Below are positions 10,512-20,022 of a stretch of 45,965 nt of DNA, piece after piece. The stretch comes from Rickettsia typhi. GTDB taxonomy: Bacteria > Pseudomonadota > Alphaproteobacteria > Rickettsiales > UBA1997. The notes below the pieces were generated by a model. It searched no databases. It was not told the origin of the DNA and worked only from the letters and a program-made list of their open reading frames with translations. The translations under genes and the position numbers were made by a program. The stretch's first letter is position 1; every line of letters begins with the position of its first letter. Where the stretch lies: assembly GCA_945875925.1 (NCBI GenBank), contig CAMCME010000007.1, positions 1-45,965 of the forward strand, written 5' to 3'.

Positions 10512-11174
10512 ATGGTAAATGTGATTTTTTTAGGCCCCCCAGGTTCTGGTAAAGGCACTCAGGCATCAATATTGGCGAAAGAGTTAAAGATTACAACTAT
10601 CTCAACGGGAGAGGTTTTGAGAAAGGAAGTGGAGAATCAGAGTGAAATTGGTAAATTAGCCAAAAGCTATATGAATTCTGGAGAATTAGTTCCAGATGAG
10701 GTGGTTGTTAATATTATAAAAAATAGAATTACAGATTCAGATTGCCAGAATGGTTTTATAGTTGATGGATTTCCAAGAAACATAAATCAGGCAATTGTTT
10801 TTGATAATATGTTACAATCTATTGGTAAAAAAATTGAAGTTGTTTTCAACTTTGAAGTTGATGAGAATATTTTAATAAAAAGAATTTCAGGACGCTTTTC
10901 TTGTAAAAGTTGTGGTGCGGTTTATAACCGTTACTTCAAGCTTACAGCAAAAGAAGGTTTTTGTGATAATTGTCAATCTGATCAATTTGAAAATAGAGCG
11001 GATGATAATGAGTCTACAGTAAAGAGTAGACTAAAGGTTTATCATAATTCTAACATAGAGTTAGTTAGATATTATGAAAAAAATAACTTGCTTTATTCAA
11101 TTGACGCCGTAAAAAGCGTCCCCTTCGTTTCAGGAAGGCTGATGGAAGTAGTTAAAAATTTCCCAAAAGTTTAA
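10512..11174 (+). CDS. adk: Adenylate kinase (with Cys4 zinc-lid)
   Basis: GPPGSGKGTQA P-loop; LID contains CKSCGAVYNRYFKLTAKEGFCDNC. Confidence 0.97.
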   Translation: MVNVIFLGPPGSGKGTQASILAKELKITTISTGEVLRKEVENQSEIGKLAKSYMNSGELVPDEVVVNIIKNRITDSDCQNGFIVDGFPRNINQAIVFDNMLQSIGKKIEVVFNFEVDENILIKRISGRFSCKSCGAVYNRYFKLTAKEGFCDNCQSDQFENRADDNESTVKSRLKVYHNSNIELVRYYEKNNLLYSIDAVKSVPFVSGRLMEVVKNFPKV

Positions 11175-11204
11175 ATAATAATCAAAAAGAATAGGAGTTT
11201 CGCT

Positions 11205-11585
11205 TTGGCTAGAATCGCTGGTGTCAACATTCCAAAAGAAAAAAGATTTGTCATATCATTGACCTATATTTACGGTATTGGCACAACTACTGCTAACAAA
11301 ATTTGTCAAAAAGCAAAAATTGATCTTGCTGTGAGAACTCACCAAGTAAGTGAAGATAAGCTTGCGCAAGTTAGATCTTTAATTGAGAAAGAATTCCCTG
11401 TACTTGAGGGTGATCTAAGAAGAAAAGTTTCTTCCGACATTAAAAGATTGACGGATCTTGGTTGCTATAGAGGTATTAGACATGTTAAAAAACTTCCAGT
11501 TAGAGGGCAAAGAACTCACACTAATGCCAAAACTCGTAAAGGAAGAGGCGTGGCTATCGCTGGTAAGAAAAAAGTAACTAAATAA
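11205..11585 (+). CDS. rpsM: 30S ribosomal protein S13 (TTG start)
   Basis: [38 protein letters not shown]. Confidence 0.98.
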   Translation: MARIAGVNIPKEKRFVISLTYIYGIGTTTANKICQKAKIDLAVRTHQVSEDKLAQVRSLIEKEFPVLEGDLRRKVSSDIKRLTDLGCYRGIRHVKKLPVRGQRTHTNAKTRKGRGVAIAGKKKVTK

Positions 11586-11604
11586 TTTCTAAAATTCTCA
11601 AGAT

Positions 11605-11997
11605 ATGACTAAATATAGCGGCAAAAAGACCGTAAGCAAAAAAAAGAAAAGCATCCTAAATGGTGTGGTTCATGTTTACGCTAGTTTCAATAATACAATC
11701 ATTTCTATTACTGACACTCAAGGTAACATCATCTGCTGGTCTTCTGCCGGTAAGCATGGTTTTAAAGGTTCTAGAAAAGCCACTCCTTATGCAGCTCAAA
11801 TTGCAACGCAAAGTGCAGTTGATGCCGCAAAAGAATGTGGTTTACAAAATGTTACTGTTGAAATTAAAGGTCCTGGAGTTGGGAGAGAAGCTTCTCTTCG
11901 CGCTATTCAGGCAGCTGGAATAGTTGTTACCACAATCATCGACAGAACATACCATCCGCACAATGGATGCAGACCAGCTAAAAGAAGAAGAGTCTAA
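11605..11997 (+). CDS. rpsK: 30S ribosomal protein S11
   Basis: [32 protein letters not shown]. Confidence 0.98.
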   Translation: MTKYSGKKTVSKKKKSILNGVVHVYASFNNTIISITDTQGNIICWSSAGKHGFKGSRKATPYAAQIATQSAVDAAKECGLQNVTVEIKGPGVGREASLRAIQAAGIVVTTIIDRTYHPHNGCRPAKRRRV

Positions 11998-12044
11998 TTT
12001 TTCTCTACTTATCAAATATTAAAAGCAACTAAAGTTTTCAAAAT

Positions 12045-13073
12045 ATGGCGATCTTAAAAGAAAGTTGGCAGTTACTTACCAAACCTGGTTCTATAGTTAT
12101 TAAAGAAGGCTATGACAATGTAAAAAAATCAGTCATAGTTATGGAGCCATTCGAAAGAGGCTTTGGTAATACTCTGGGTAATGCATTAAGAAGAGTTTTA
12201 TTATCTTCAGTAGCAGGATTTGCAGTTACTTCTATCAAAATCGAAGGTGTACTTCATGAATATAGCGCTGTTGAAGGCGTTAAAGAAGATGTTATTGACA
12301 TCATCATGAATATCAAATCTTTGGCAATCACTAAAGATGATTCTTCTTCATGTATCATCAAACTTTCTTCTAACAAACCTGGTCCAGTTTATGCTGGTTC
12401 AATCGAGCTTCCAGCTGGAGTTGAAATCATCAATAAAGATCTAGTTATATGCACTTTGAACAAAGGCGCTAAAATTGATATTCAAATGCATGTCGAATGT
12501 GGAAAAGGATATGTTGTTGCTGATCAAAGCAAGAAAAATGAACGCGGAGTTGGATCTGTAATGATCGATTCAGTATTCAGTCCAGTTAAAAGAGTTGCTT
12601 ATAAAGTTGAAAATGCTCGTGTAGGACAAATCACTGACTATGATAAATTAATCTTAGAAATTGACACTGATGGCTCGATTAGCCCTCAAGACGCTTTAGG
12701 TGTTGCTGCGAAAATATTACAAGAACAATTGCAAGTATTTATCAATTTTGATATTAGTAAAGTTGATGTGACAGCTCGTAAAGAAATTGATTTAGAGCCA
12801 GAGTTTAACAAAAACTTACTTAAAACAATTGATGAATTAGAGCTTTCGGTAAGATCTTACAATTGCTTGAAAAATGAAAATATCATTTATGTGGGTGATC
12901 TAGTTTCTAGATCTGAAGCTGAAATGTTGAAAACTGCTAATTTTGGTAGAAAATCCCTTAATGAATTAAAGGAAAATCTAAAAGCTATGAATCTTGGCTT
13001 CGGCATGAAGATTGCTAACTGGCCACCAAAAAATTTAGAAGATCTTCTTAAAGTAAAAAATAAAGAGTTTTAA
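12045..13073 (+). CDS. rpoA: DNA-directed RNA polymerase subunit alpha
   Basis: EPFERGFGNTLGNALRRVLLSSVAG; C-terminal alpha-CTD LELSVRSYNCLKNENI. Confidence 0.98.
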   Translation: MAILKESWQLLTKPGSIVIKEGYDNVKKSVIVMEPFERGFGNTLGNALRRVLLSSVAGFAVTSIKIEGVLHEYSAVEGVKEDVIDIIMNIKSLAITKDDSSSCIIKLSSNKPGPVYAGSIELPAGVEIINKDLVICTLNKGAKIDIQMHVECGKGYVVADQSKKNERGVGSVMIDSVFSPVKRVAYKVENARVGQITDYDKLILEIDTDGSISPQDALGVAAKILQEQLQVFINFDISKVDVTARKEIDLEPEFNKNLLKTIDELELSVRSYNCLKNENIIYVGDLVSRSEAEMLKTANFGRKSLNELKENLKAMNLGFGMKIANWPPKNLEDLLKVKNKEF

Positions 13074-13236
13074 GTAAACAATCTCAAGGGGTTGTAAAAA
13101 TAGTCTAAGTGGCTGTTTTTAGCTTAGAACTATTATGAGCCGACAGTTGCCAAGCGGCGACAAATAAGGAACGAAATTCCCAAAAATGAATTAGTCACAT
13201 GAGATAAATCTCATGTAAAAATAATCAGTAATTAAA

Positions 13237-13635
13237 ATGAAACACGGAATTAAAGGTAGAAAATTAGGCAGAAATAGTGCTCACAGAAAAGCATTATTCC
13301 GTAACTTAGCCATCGCTCTATTTCAACATGGAATGATCAAAACAACTTTGCCAAAAGCAAAAGATCTAAGACCATATGCTGAAAAAATAATGACTTTAGC
13401 AAAGAATGATACTCTTGCCAATCGTCGCTTAGCTATATCAATTCTTGGTAATCAAGAAATTGCAGATAAGCTTTTCAAAGAAATTGGACCAAGAATTGCT
13501 AACAGAAATGGTGGCTATATCAGAATCTTGAAATACGGCTTCAGAACTGGAGATAAAGCTCCTATGGCGATTGTAGAAATAGTTGATAGAGTTGTTGTTG
13601 AGCTAGTTCAAGAAAAAGAGTCTAAAAAGGCATAA
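13237..13635 (+). CDS. rplQ: 50S ribosomal protein L17
   Basis: [25 protein letters not shown]. Confidence 0.97.
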   Translation: MKHGIKGRKLGRNSAHRKALFRNLAIALFQHGMIKTTLPKAKDLRPYAEKIMTLAKNDTLANRRLAISILGNQEIADKLFKEIGPRIANRNGGYIRILKYGFRTGDKAPMAIVEIVDRVVVELVQEKESKKA

Positions 13636-13659
13636 AGTTTTTAAACAAGGAGAATAGAG

Positions 13660-14070
13660 ATGAAAAATATACTTTCTGATTTTGCTAAAGAGCAAGTCAA
13701 AAAAATCAAAGAAAATAGAGGCGCTGAATTGCCAAACTTTAAAGTTGGTGATACAGTTAGCGTAAAATATAAAATTACTGAAGGTGCTAATACCAGAATT
13801 CAGGCCTTCAATGGCGTTGTTATTGCTAAAACAAAAAGCGATGCAAACTATTGTGCTACATTCACAGTTAGAAAAATCAGCAGTGGTATCGGCGTTGAAA
13901 GAAAGTTCACTACTTACTCTCCATTGCTTGCTAGTGTTGAAGTTTTGAAACAAGGTGTTGTGCGTAGAGCTAAATTATACTACTTAAGAAACTTGACTGG
14001 CAAGGCTTCTAGAATTAAAGAAAAATTAGATTTTCTTGTTAAAGAAACAGCTACCGATGCAAAATCTTAG
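13660..14070 (+). CDS. rplS: 50S ribosomal protein L19
   Basis: [53 protein letters not shown]. Confidence 0.95.
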   Translation: MKNILSDFAKEQVKKIKENRGAELPNFKVGDTVSVKYKITEGANTRIQAFNGVVIAKTKSDANYCATFTVRKISSGIGVERKFTTYSPLLASVEVLKQGVVRRAKLYYLRNLTGKASRIKEKLDFLVKETATDAKS

Positions 14071-14485
14071 TTTTAACCAAGCTGAAACTATTTATAAAAA
14101 AGGCAGAATCATCCTAGGATGTCTGCCTTTTTTTATTTTTATAGCTTCCTGTTCGGGAGATCTTTCGCAATATGGGCGCGTTACTCAGAATGGCGCTGGG
14201 AATAAAAGCTCTTTTGTCTTTTCGGTTAGTGAAGAATATTTAAAAAAGAATCAGGATTCTCCAAAGGATGAGCTTAATCCGAAGATGACTAAGGCTGAAT
14301 CAGCTTTATTGTTGAAGATTTTAAAGCAGCAAAAATATTGTTTAAATGATGAAGGAAAAACACTTTTTGCCATTACTTCAAAACAAGAAAAAATTTATGA
14401 CATGACTTTTGCTCATTTGATTGAGCAGAATTATAATGCTCGCCCATTGTCTCCGCGTACATATTATGGACAATGTATGAAATAA
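14057..14485 (+). CDS. Putative small lipoprotein of unknown function (ORF track start is 14036; ATG at 14057 also possible)
   Basis: Hydrophobic segment followed by lipobox-like FIASCSG; no family recognised. Confidence 0.55.
   Translation: MQNLSFNQAETIYKKGRIILGCLPFFIFIASCSGDLSQYGRVTQNGAGNKSSFVFSVSEEYLKKNQDSPKDELNPKMTKAESALLLKILKQQKYCLNDEGKTLFAITSKQEKIYDMTFAHLIEQNYNARPLSPRTYYGQCMK
14096..14140 (+). terminator. Rho-independent terminator downstream of rplS
   Basis: AGGCAGA-at-CATCC-ta-GGATG-TCTGCCT stem followed by TTTTTTTATTTTT. Confidence 0.85.
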
Positions 14486-14608
14486 TTGTTTTAAGTGCTC
14501 TAAAGGCTTTGTTTGGGGGATATATTTAGAATTTTTCTTGATATTAAATCTGCTTAATTCTAAGAATTCCCAAGTTTTTAATATTATCTGTTCAAAATCT
14601 CTTATTTT

Positions 14609-14953
14609 ATGGGTGAGTTACTATCTTTCTTCACGATGAGAAGCGTTATTTTATTCGCTTCTACAGCATTTTCTATTATGTTTGTGATGTTACTTTTGAA
14701 CATTATCACGGTTGATGAAGTGGTGGTTATGTTAAAAATGTCTCCTGAAGCGGCCAACGCTTTCAAGCTTATAATTTCTAGAGTTCAAGAAGTGTCTTCT
14801 AATATTTTGGATATTATTTCTCAGCTTCTTAACAAGCTTCTTGGCTGGACTGGTGCTGATATTGATTTGAGTAAAATCAAGATTGATGTTAACAAAGGCG
14901 GAAGTGCTCTTCCGATCGCTACAGATCCCCATCATAATGGTGGCAGACCTTAA
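14609..14953 (+). CDS. Hypothetical membrane-anchored protein
   Basis: 114-aa ORF with an N-terminal hydrophobic segment (SVILFASTAFSIMFVMLLLNII). Confidence 0.5.
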   Translation: MGELLSFFTMRSVILFASTAFSIMFVMLLLNIITVDEVVVMLKMSPEAANAFKLIISRVQEVSSNILDIISQLLNKLLGWTGADIDLSKIKIDVNKGGSALPIATDPHHNGGRP

Positions 14954-14992
14954 GAGAGTTTAGTCTATTTAAGAAAATTCAATCATTCCTCC

Positions 14993-16276
14993 GTGCTAAA
15001 TCTCATTAGGTTATTTGGCTTATTTTTAGCTGCCGTTTGTTCTTATCCGATTTTTAAAAATCGTTCAATTTATTATTTTTTGAAACTTTCTGGTCCATCT
15101 TTTATAAAGTTGGGTCAGATGCTTTCGGCAAGGCCAGACTTGGTTGGGATCAAGTTATCTAAGACGCTTTCAAAATTTCAAGATCGCCTTCCTCCTTTTT
15201 CAGACTCAAAAGTAAAAAGAATTTTAGCGCAAGAATATGGCGATAATTTTTCTAAAATTTTTGCTGATTTCGATTTTAAATCGGTTGCTTCGGCTTCAAT
15301 TGCGCAAGTTCATAAAGCTAAAACTAGTGACGGAAAAGAAGTGGCGGTGAAAATTTTGCGCCCAAATATCGCGGCTGTTATGGCGCGCGACATAGTTACT
15401 TTGAAAATTATCGTTAAAATTATTTCTCTTTTTTCAAAATTTTTTGCCAAAGCCATTTCAGATATTGCTTTGCTTTTGCAAGAAACTTCCAAAAGCGAAT
15501 TAGATTTATTGCAAGAAGCGGCCAATGCTTCGAGGCTTGGAGAAGAGTTGAAAGAAGTGAAAGGATTTTATGTGCCAGAAATTTTCTGGAAATTATCTAC
15601 TTCAAAGATTTTAGTGTTGCAGTGGATTGATGGAATTCCATTTTCAAATAAAGAAGCGATTGCAAATTCACTATTTGATAAAAAACAAATTGCGCAAAGC
15701 CTTGTAATTAGCTATTTCACGCAAGTTTACGCCAATGGATTTTTTCATGCTGATATGCATCAGGGAAATTTATTTTTGATGAAAAATGGTGATATTGCGG
15801 CGATTGATTTTGGAATTATGGGTAAGATTGATAAAAAAACTCGCATCGCTGTGGCGGAAATTTTGATTGGATTTTTGAATAAAAATTATCACAAAGTGGC
15901 GCAAATTCATGTTGATGCAGGCTTTGTGCCGGGGGATGTGAATGTGGATGATTTGGCGCTTTCTTGTAGAAAAATTGGGGAAGCGATTGTTGGAAGTTCG
16001 GTGAAAGAAATTTCTTTGGCCAATCTTTTGGCGAATTTAATTACCATGACCAGAGATTATAAAATGGTAACAAAACCAGAATTATTGCTTTTGCAAAAAA
16101 CTGTGCTTTTGGTTGAAGGGATTGGTTTGATGCTTGATGAAAATTTGAATATGTGGGAATTGGCAAGGCCTTGGATGACAGATTGGGCGAAAAAGAATAT
16201 TAGTTTTGATGCCAAGATTCGCGATGTTGTGGTGGATTTATTTGAGATGTTTAAGAAATTTATTAGAAACAACTAA
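14993..16276 (+). CDS. ubiB: UbiB/ABC1-family atypical kinase, ubiquinone biosynthesis (GTG start)
   Basis: GPSFIKLGQMLSARPDL (KxGQ motif), ASASIAQVHKA, FHADMHQGNLF, AIDFGIMGKID. Confidence 0.93.
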   Translation: MLNLIRLFGLFLAAVCSYPIFKNRSIYYFLKLSGPSFIKLGQMLSARPDLVGIKLSKTLSKFQDRLPPFSDSKVKRILAQEYGDNFSKIFADFDFKSVASASIAQVHKAKTSDGKEVAVKILRPNIAAVMARDIVTLKIIVKIISLFSKFFAKAISDIALLLQETSKSELDLLQEAANASRLGEELKEVKGFYVPEIFWKLSTSKILVLQWIDGIPFSNKEAIANSLFDKKQIAQSLVISYFTQVYANGFFHADMHQGNLFLMKNGDIAAIDFGIMGKIDKKTRIAVAEILIGFLNKNYHKVAQIHVDAGFVPGDVNVDDLALSCRKIGEAIVGSSVKEISLANLLANLITMTRDYKMVTKPELLLLQKTVLLVEGIGLMLDENLNMWELARPWMTDWAKKNISFDAKIRDVVVDLFEMFKKFIRNN

Positions 16277-16284
16277 TTTAAAAT

Positions 16285-18255
16285 ATGGTCTTTAGAATTT
16301 CATCAGCCGCGCAATATGAAAAAAGTTGCAAAGAAGCTGAGATGGATCCGCAGAAATTCTGGGGAGAAATTGCTGATGAATTTTTCTGGTTTAAAAAATG
16401 GAATGAAGTTTCGGATTGTGATTTTTCAATTGGGAAAATTTCATGGTTTAAAAATGCTCAAACCAACATCTCTTACAACTGCCTTGATCGTCACTTAAAA
16501 GACAAATCTGACAAGATTGCGATTATTTCTGAACCAAACAATCCGAACGAAAAATTTAATACTTTAACTTATAAAGAACTTCATGAAGAAGTTTGTCGAT
16601 TCACGAATTTATTGTTGGCGCGCGGTGTGAAAACGGGAGATCGAGTTTGCATTTATATGCCGATGATTGCTCAAGGAGCAATTGCAATGCTGGCTTGTGC
16701 AAGAATTGGCGCGCCTCACTGCGTGGTTTTTGCAGGGTTTTCGGCTAAGGCTTTGGCAGATCGCATTCAAGATTCTGGCGCCAAAATTTTAATCACGGCA
16801 GATTTATTATTTCGTGGTGACAAGGTGATTCATCTTTTTGATATTGCTGTGCAGGCTTTAGAAAACTGTGGCAATGTGGTTGATGTGATTACTTATCAAA
16901 GAGTGGAAAAAGCCAGCGACAACTCTTTAAAACTCACAAAAAGCTCGGCCAATATTTTAATTTGGCAGGATGAAATTTCTAAATATTCAGAAATTAATGA
17001 AGCTGCTGTTTTAGATTCTGAGCATCCATTTTTTATTCTTTACACTTCGGGATCTACAGGAAAGCCAAAAGGAATTTTGCATAGCTTGGGCGGCTATATG
17101 GTTTATGTGGCTTATTCATTTCGCAATGTTTTTCAATATAAGCAAAGTGATGTGTTTTTTTGCAGCGCTGATATTGGCTGGATCACGGGTCATTCTTATT
17201 TAATTTATGGTCCGCTTTTAAATGGCGCGACCACTTTGATGTTTGAGGGAATTCCGACTCATCCAACGCCAGCAAGGTTTTGGGAAGTTATTGAAAAACA
17301 TAAAGTTAATATTTTTTATACAGCGCCAACGGCGATTAGAGCTTTGATGCAAAAGGGTGATGAATTTGCTGAAGGGCACGATTTATCTTCGCTGCGAGTT
17401 CTTGGAAGTGTGGGCGAGCCGATAAATGAAGAAGCTTGGAATTGGTATTTTGAAAAGATTGGCAATAAAAAATGTGCGATTGTTGATACTTGGTGGCAGA
17501 CTGAAACCGGGGGAATTTTAATTTCGGCTTTGGCGGGAGTTACTCAGAGTAAGCCAGCTTATGCAGGTTTGCCTTTGCCGGGGATTTTTCCTATTTTGCT
17601 GGATGATGCGGGGAAAGAAATTTTGGAAAGAAATAAGATTGGGAATCTATGTATTAAGAAGCCTTGGCCGTCAATGGCTAGAGGAGTTTGGGGTGATGAG
17701 GAAAAGTTTTTGACTTATTTTAAACGCATTGATGTTAGTTCGGAGCTTGGAGAAAAATGGACCCCGTCATGCGACGGGGTGACAAGCGGGGGTGTTTGGT
17801 GTTATTTAGCGGGAGATGGCGCTTTTCAGGATGAAGATGGGCTTTACAGAATTATAGGTCGAACTGATGATGTGATTAAAGTTTCGGGTCATCGATTGGG
17901 AACGGCGGAAATTGAAAATGCTATTAATTCTCATGAGAAAGTTGCGGAATCTGCGGTGATTGCTATGCCCCACGAAATTAAAGGTGAAGCGATTTATGCT
18001 TTTGTGATTATGAAGGTGGGAGTAAAAAATATTGAAGATGAGATTGCGGCTATTATTCAAAAAGAAATTGGTGCGATTGCTAGGCCAGAAAAAATTTATT
18101 TGGTGGATGATTTACCGAAAACTAGATCTGGGAAAATTATGCGTCGAGTATTGAAAAAAATTATTTCAGGTGAAGAAGATCTGGGAGATGTTTCTACCCT
18201 TGTTAATCCTGAGGTGGTTGATTATTTGAGAAAATTTAATTTGAATAATCTGTAA
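16285..18255 (+). CDS. acs: Acetyl-CoA synthetase (AMP-forming)
   Basis: YTSGSTGKPKGILHS, VDTWWQTETGGILIS, SGHRLGTAEIENA, PKTRSGKIMRR motifs. Confidence 0.93.
   Translation: MVFRISSAAQYEKSCKEAEMDPQKFWGEIADEFFWFKKWNEVSDCDFSIGKISWFKNAQTNISYNCLDRHLKDKSDKIAIISEPNNPNEKFNTLTYKELHEEVCRFTNLLLARGVKTGDRVCIYMPMIAQGAIAMLACARIGAPHCVVFAGFSAKALADRIQDSGAKILITADLLFRGDKVIHLFDIAVQALENCGNVVDVITYQRVEKASDNSLKLTKSSANILIWQDEISKYSEINEAAVLDSEHPFFILYTSGSTGKPKGILHSLGGYMVYVAYSFRNVFQYKQSDVFFCSADIGWITGHSYLIYGPLLNGATTLMFEGIPTHPTPARFWEVIEKHKVNIFYTAPTAIRALMQKGDEFAEGHDLSSLRVLGSVGEPINEEAWNWYFEKIGNKKCAIVDTWWQTETGGILISALAGVTQSKPAYAGLPLPGIFPILLDDAGKEILERNKIGNLCIKKPWPSMARGVWGDEEKFLTYFKRIDVSSELGEKWTPSCDGVTSGGVWCYLAGDGAFQDEDGLYRIIGRTDDVIKVSGHRLGTAEIENAINSHEKVAESAVIAMPHEIKGEAIYAFVIMKVGVKNIEDEIAAIIQKEIGAIARPEKIYLVDDLPKTRSGKIMRRVLKKIISGEEDLGDVSTLVNPEVVDYLRKFNLNNL
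17761..17780. repeat. Palindrome inserted in frame within acs
   Basis: ACCCCGTC-atgc-GACGGGGT; encodes TPSCDGV within a non-conserved stretch ahead of YLAGDG. Confidence 0.7.
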
Positions 18256-18435
18256 ATTAATCAATTAGTTTTTAGGAGTTATTCTTAACAAATTTAAGCA
18301 CTTAATCATGTATCTAAATTTGTTGGGAGTGTGTAAGAAAAGTAGTTTTAAAAAAATATTGCAGATGAAAAATATTCGATAGATATTTCGCCGCCTGCAA
18401 ATTCTGATCTGGCCGAACAATTAAAAATTTAAAAA

Positions 18436-18786
18436 ATGCAACTCACCTTATTTAAAGCAAAAATTCATCGCGCCACAGTTACAATGGCCGATCTTCATTA
18501 TGAAGGATCAATTTCGATTGATAGTAATTTACTTAAAGCTTCGGGAATTTTGGTGAATGAGAAGGTGGATGTTTTGAATATTAATAATGGCGAGAGATTC
18601 ACGACTTATACTATTCCTGCTAAAGCTGGCTCGGGCGCTATTCAAGTGAATGGCGCAGCGGCAAGATTGGTGCAGGCGGGAGATCGGGTGATTATTATCG
18701 CTTATGCTTCGATGAGTGAGGATGAAGCGAAGAAATTTAAGCCGACAGTGTTGTTGGTTGATGAGAAGAATCGAGTTAAAAAATAG
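18436..18786 (+). CDS. panD: Aspartate 1-decarboxylase
   Basis: [23 protein letters not shown] (GS pyruvoyl cleavage site), [20 protein letters not shown]. Confidence 0.95.
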   Translation: MQLTLFKAKIHRATVTMADLHYEGSISIDSNLLKASGILVNEKVDVLNINNGERFTTYTIPAKAGSGAIQVNGAAARLVQAGDRVIIIAYASMSEDEAKKFKPTVLLVDEKNRVKK

Positions 18787-18924
18787 TAAAATTAAAATCG
18801 TCAGTAAGTTCTTGCAATTATAAGATCGATGAATAGCATGCGCGACCTCTTTTTGGATGTGATTTAGATGCTCTCTTAAATCTTCGAAAATAAGCAAAAA
18901 ATAAGCAAAAATTATAGGTAAAAT

Positions 18925-19065
18925 ATGAAAAGAACTTGGCAGCCAAGCAAATTAGTACGCGCTAGAAGACATGGCTTTAGAGCTAGAATGGCAACGGTTG
19001 GTGGCCGTAAAATTTTGTCTCGTAGAAGAGCAAAAGGTCGCGCTTCTTTAACAGTGTCTCATTAG
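18925..19065 (+). CDS. rpmH: 50S ribosomal protein L34
   Basis: Manual translation [46 protein letters not shown]; below the ORF-track length cutoff. Confidence 0.97.
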   Translation: MKRTWQPSKLVRARRHGFRARMATVGGRKILSRRRAKGRASLTVSH

Positions 19066-19162
19066 ATTTAGCATTTAAAAAAACATGCCTTTTGGTGGTT
19101 TAAGTTTACTAATTTAAATTTTACCAAAAGCGTGTTTTTGTTAACTGAAATACCCCCCAAAT

Positions 19163-19552
19163 TTGCGTATTCTTACAATCACAAAATCCGCAGAATTCCA
19201 AAAAATCGGCAAAAAAAATACTAAGTTTTATTCAAAAACTGTTCTTTTGCTCAACTCTCCTACTCCATCATTTTATCTTCAAGATTTAACTAAAAATAAA
19301 AACGCTAAAGACTTTTGTCGCGTTGGCTACACAGTCAGCAAAGTGGTTGGCAATGCGGTTAATCGCAATTTAGCTAAAAGAAGATTGCGCGAAATTGTGA
19401 GAGATTTAATGCCGAAATATGCCAAACTTCATCATGATTATGTGTTGATTGCGAGAAAAGAAATTGCGTCGGCAGAATTTAAGCAAATTGAAAATGATTT
19501 GAAATTTTGCCTAAAGAAAATTCATCAAAATTCCAATCCAGTAAAATTATGA
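19163..19552 (+). CDS. rnpA: Ribonuclease P protein component (TTG start)
   Basis: RVGYTVSKVVGNAVNRNLAKRRLREIVRDL motif; follows rpmH. Confidence 0.92.
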   Translation: MRILTITKSAEFQKIGKKNTKFYSKTVLLLNSPTPSFYLQDLTKNKNAKDFCRVGYTVSKVVGNAVNRNLAKRRLREIVRDLMPKYAKLHHDYVLIARKEIASAEFKQIENDLKFCLKKIHQNSNPVKL

Positions 19553-20022
19553 AAGGGCAAAAAAAATCTAAAATTCCTTATATTTTTTTCGTCTTTTTTG
19601 CGGTGATTTTTGCGGTTAATTTTTTCTATATTTACATTTCTCAAAAAACTTGGCGCGGCCTTGCAACTGATGACGCCTATCAGAAAGGTTTGCATTATAA
19701 TCAAATTTTAGAAGCCGAGAAAAAACAAAAAGAATTGGGCTGGAAAATGGCAATTTATTATCGCAATTTAGGTGAAAATAAAGGTGTGCTGGAAATTGAT
19801 TTGAAAGATAAAAATTCTCAGAAAATTTCGGATGCAGAAATAGAGGTGAATTTCAAAAGACCAACTCAAGAAGGCAAAGATTTTTCTCAAAAATTAAAAT
19901 TTAGGGATGGCTTTTTTAAGGCTGATATTTTTTTTCCACTTAAAGGTCAGTGGGATTTCGAAATTAGAGCTGTAAGAGGTGAAGATGTTTTTCAAGAAAC
20001 TGATCGTAATATTATTCAATGA
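19549..20022 (+). CDS. ccoH: FixH/CcoH-family protein
   Basis: MKGQKKSKIPYIFFVFFAVIFAVNFFYIYISQKTWRGLATDDAYQKGLHYNQIL; ATGA overlap with rnpA; precedes ccoI. Confidence 0.85.
   Translation: MKGQKKSKIPYIFFVFFAVIFAVNFFYIYISQKTWRGLATDDAYQKGLHYNQILEAEKKQKELGWKMAIYYRNLGENKGVLEIDLKDKNSQKISDAEIEVNFKRPTQEGKDFSQKLKFRDGFFKADIFFPLKGQWDFEIRAVRGEDVFQETDRNIIQ

Noticed and set aside
11175-11204. Absence of rpmJ between adk and rpsM
   Set aside because: rpmJ is commonly located elsewhere in alphaproteobacteria, so its absence here is not notable.
18790-18897. Minus-strand ORF piece IFEDLREHLNHIQKEVAHAIHRSYNCKNLLT between panD and rpmH looks coding-like
   Set aside because: It runs antisense into panD with low-quality sequence and no recognised family; could be a remnant but not supportable as a gene.
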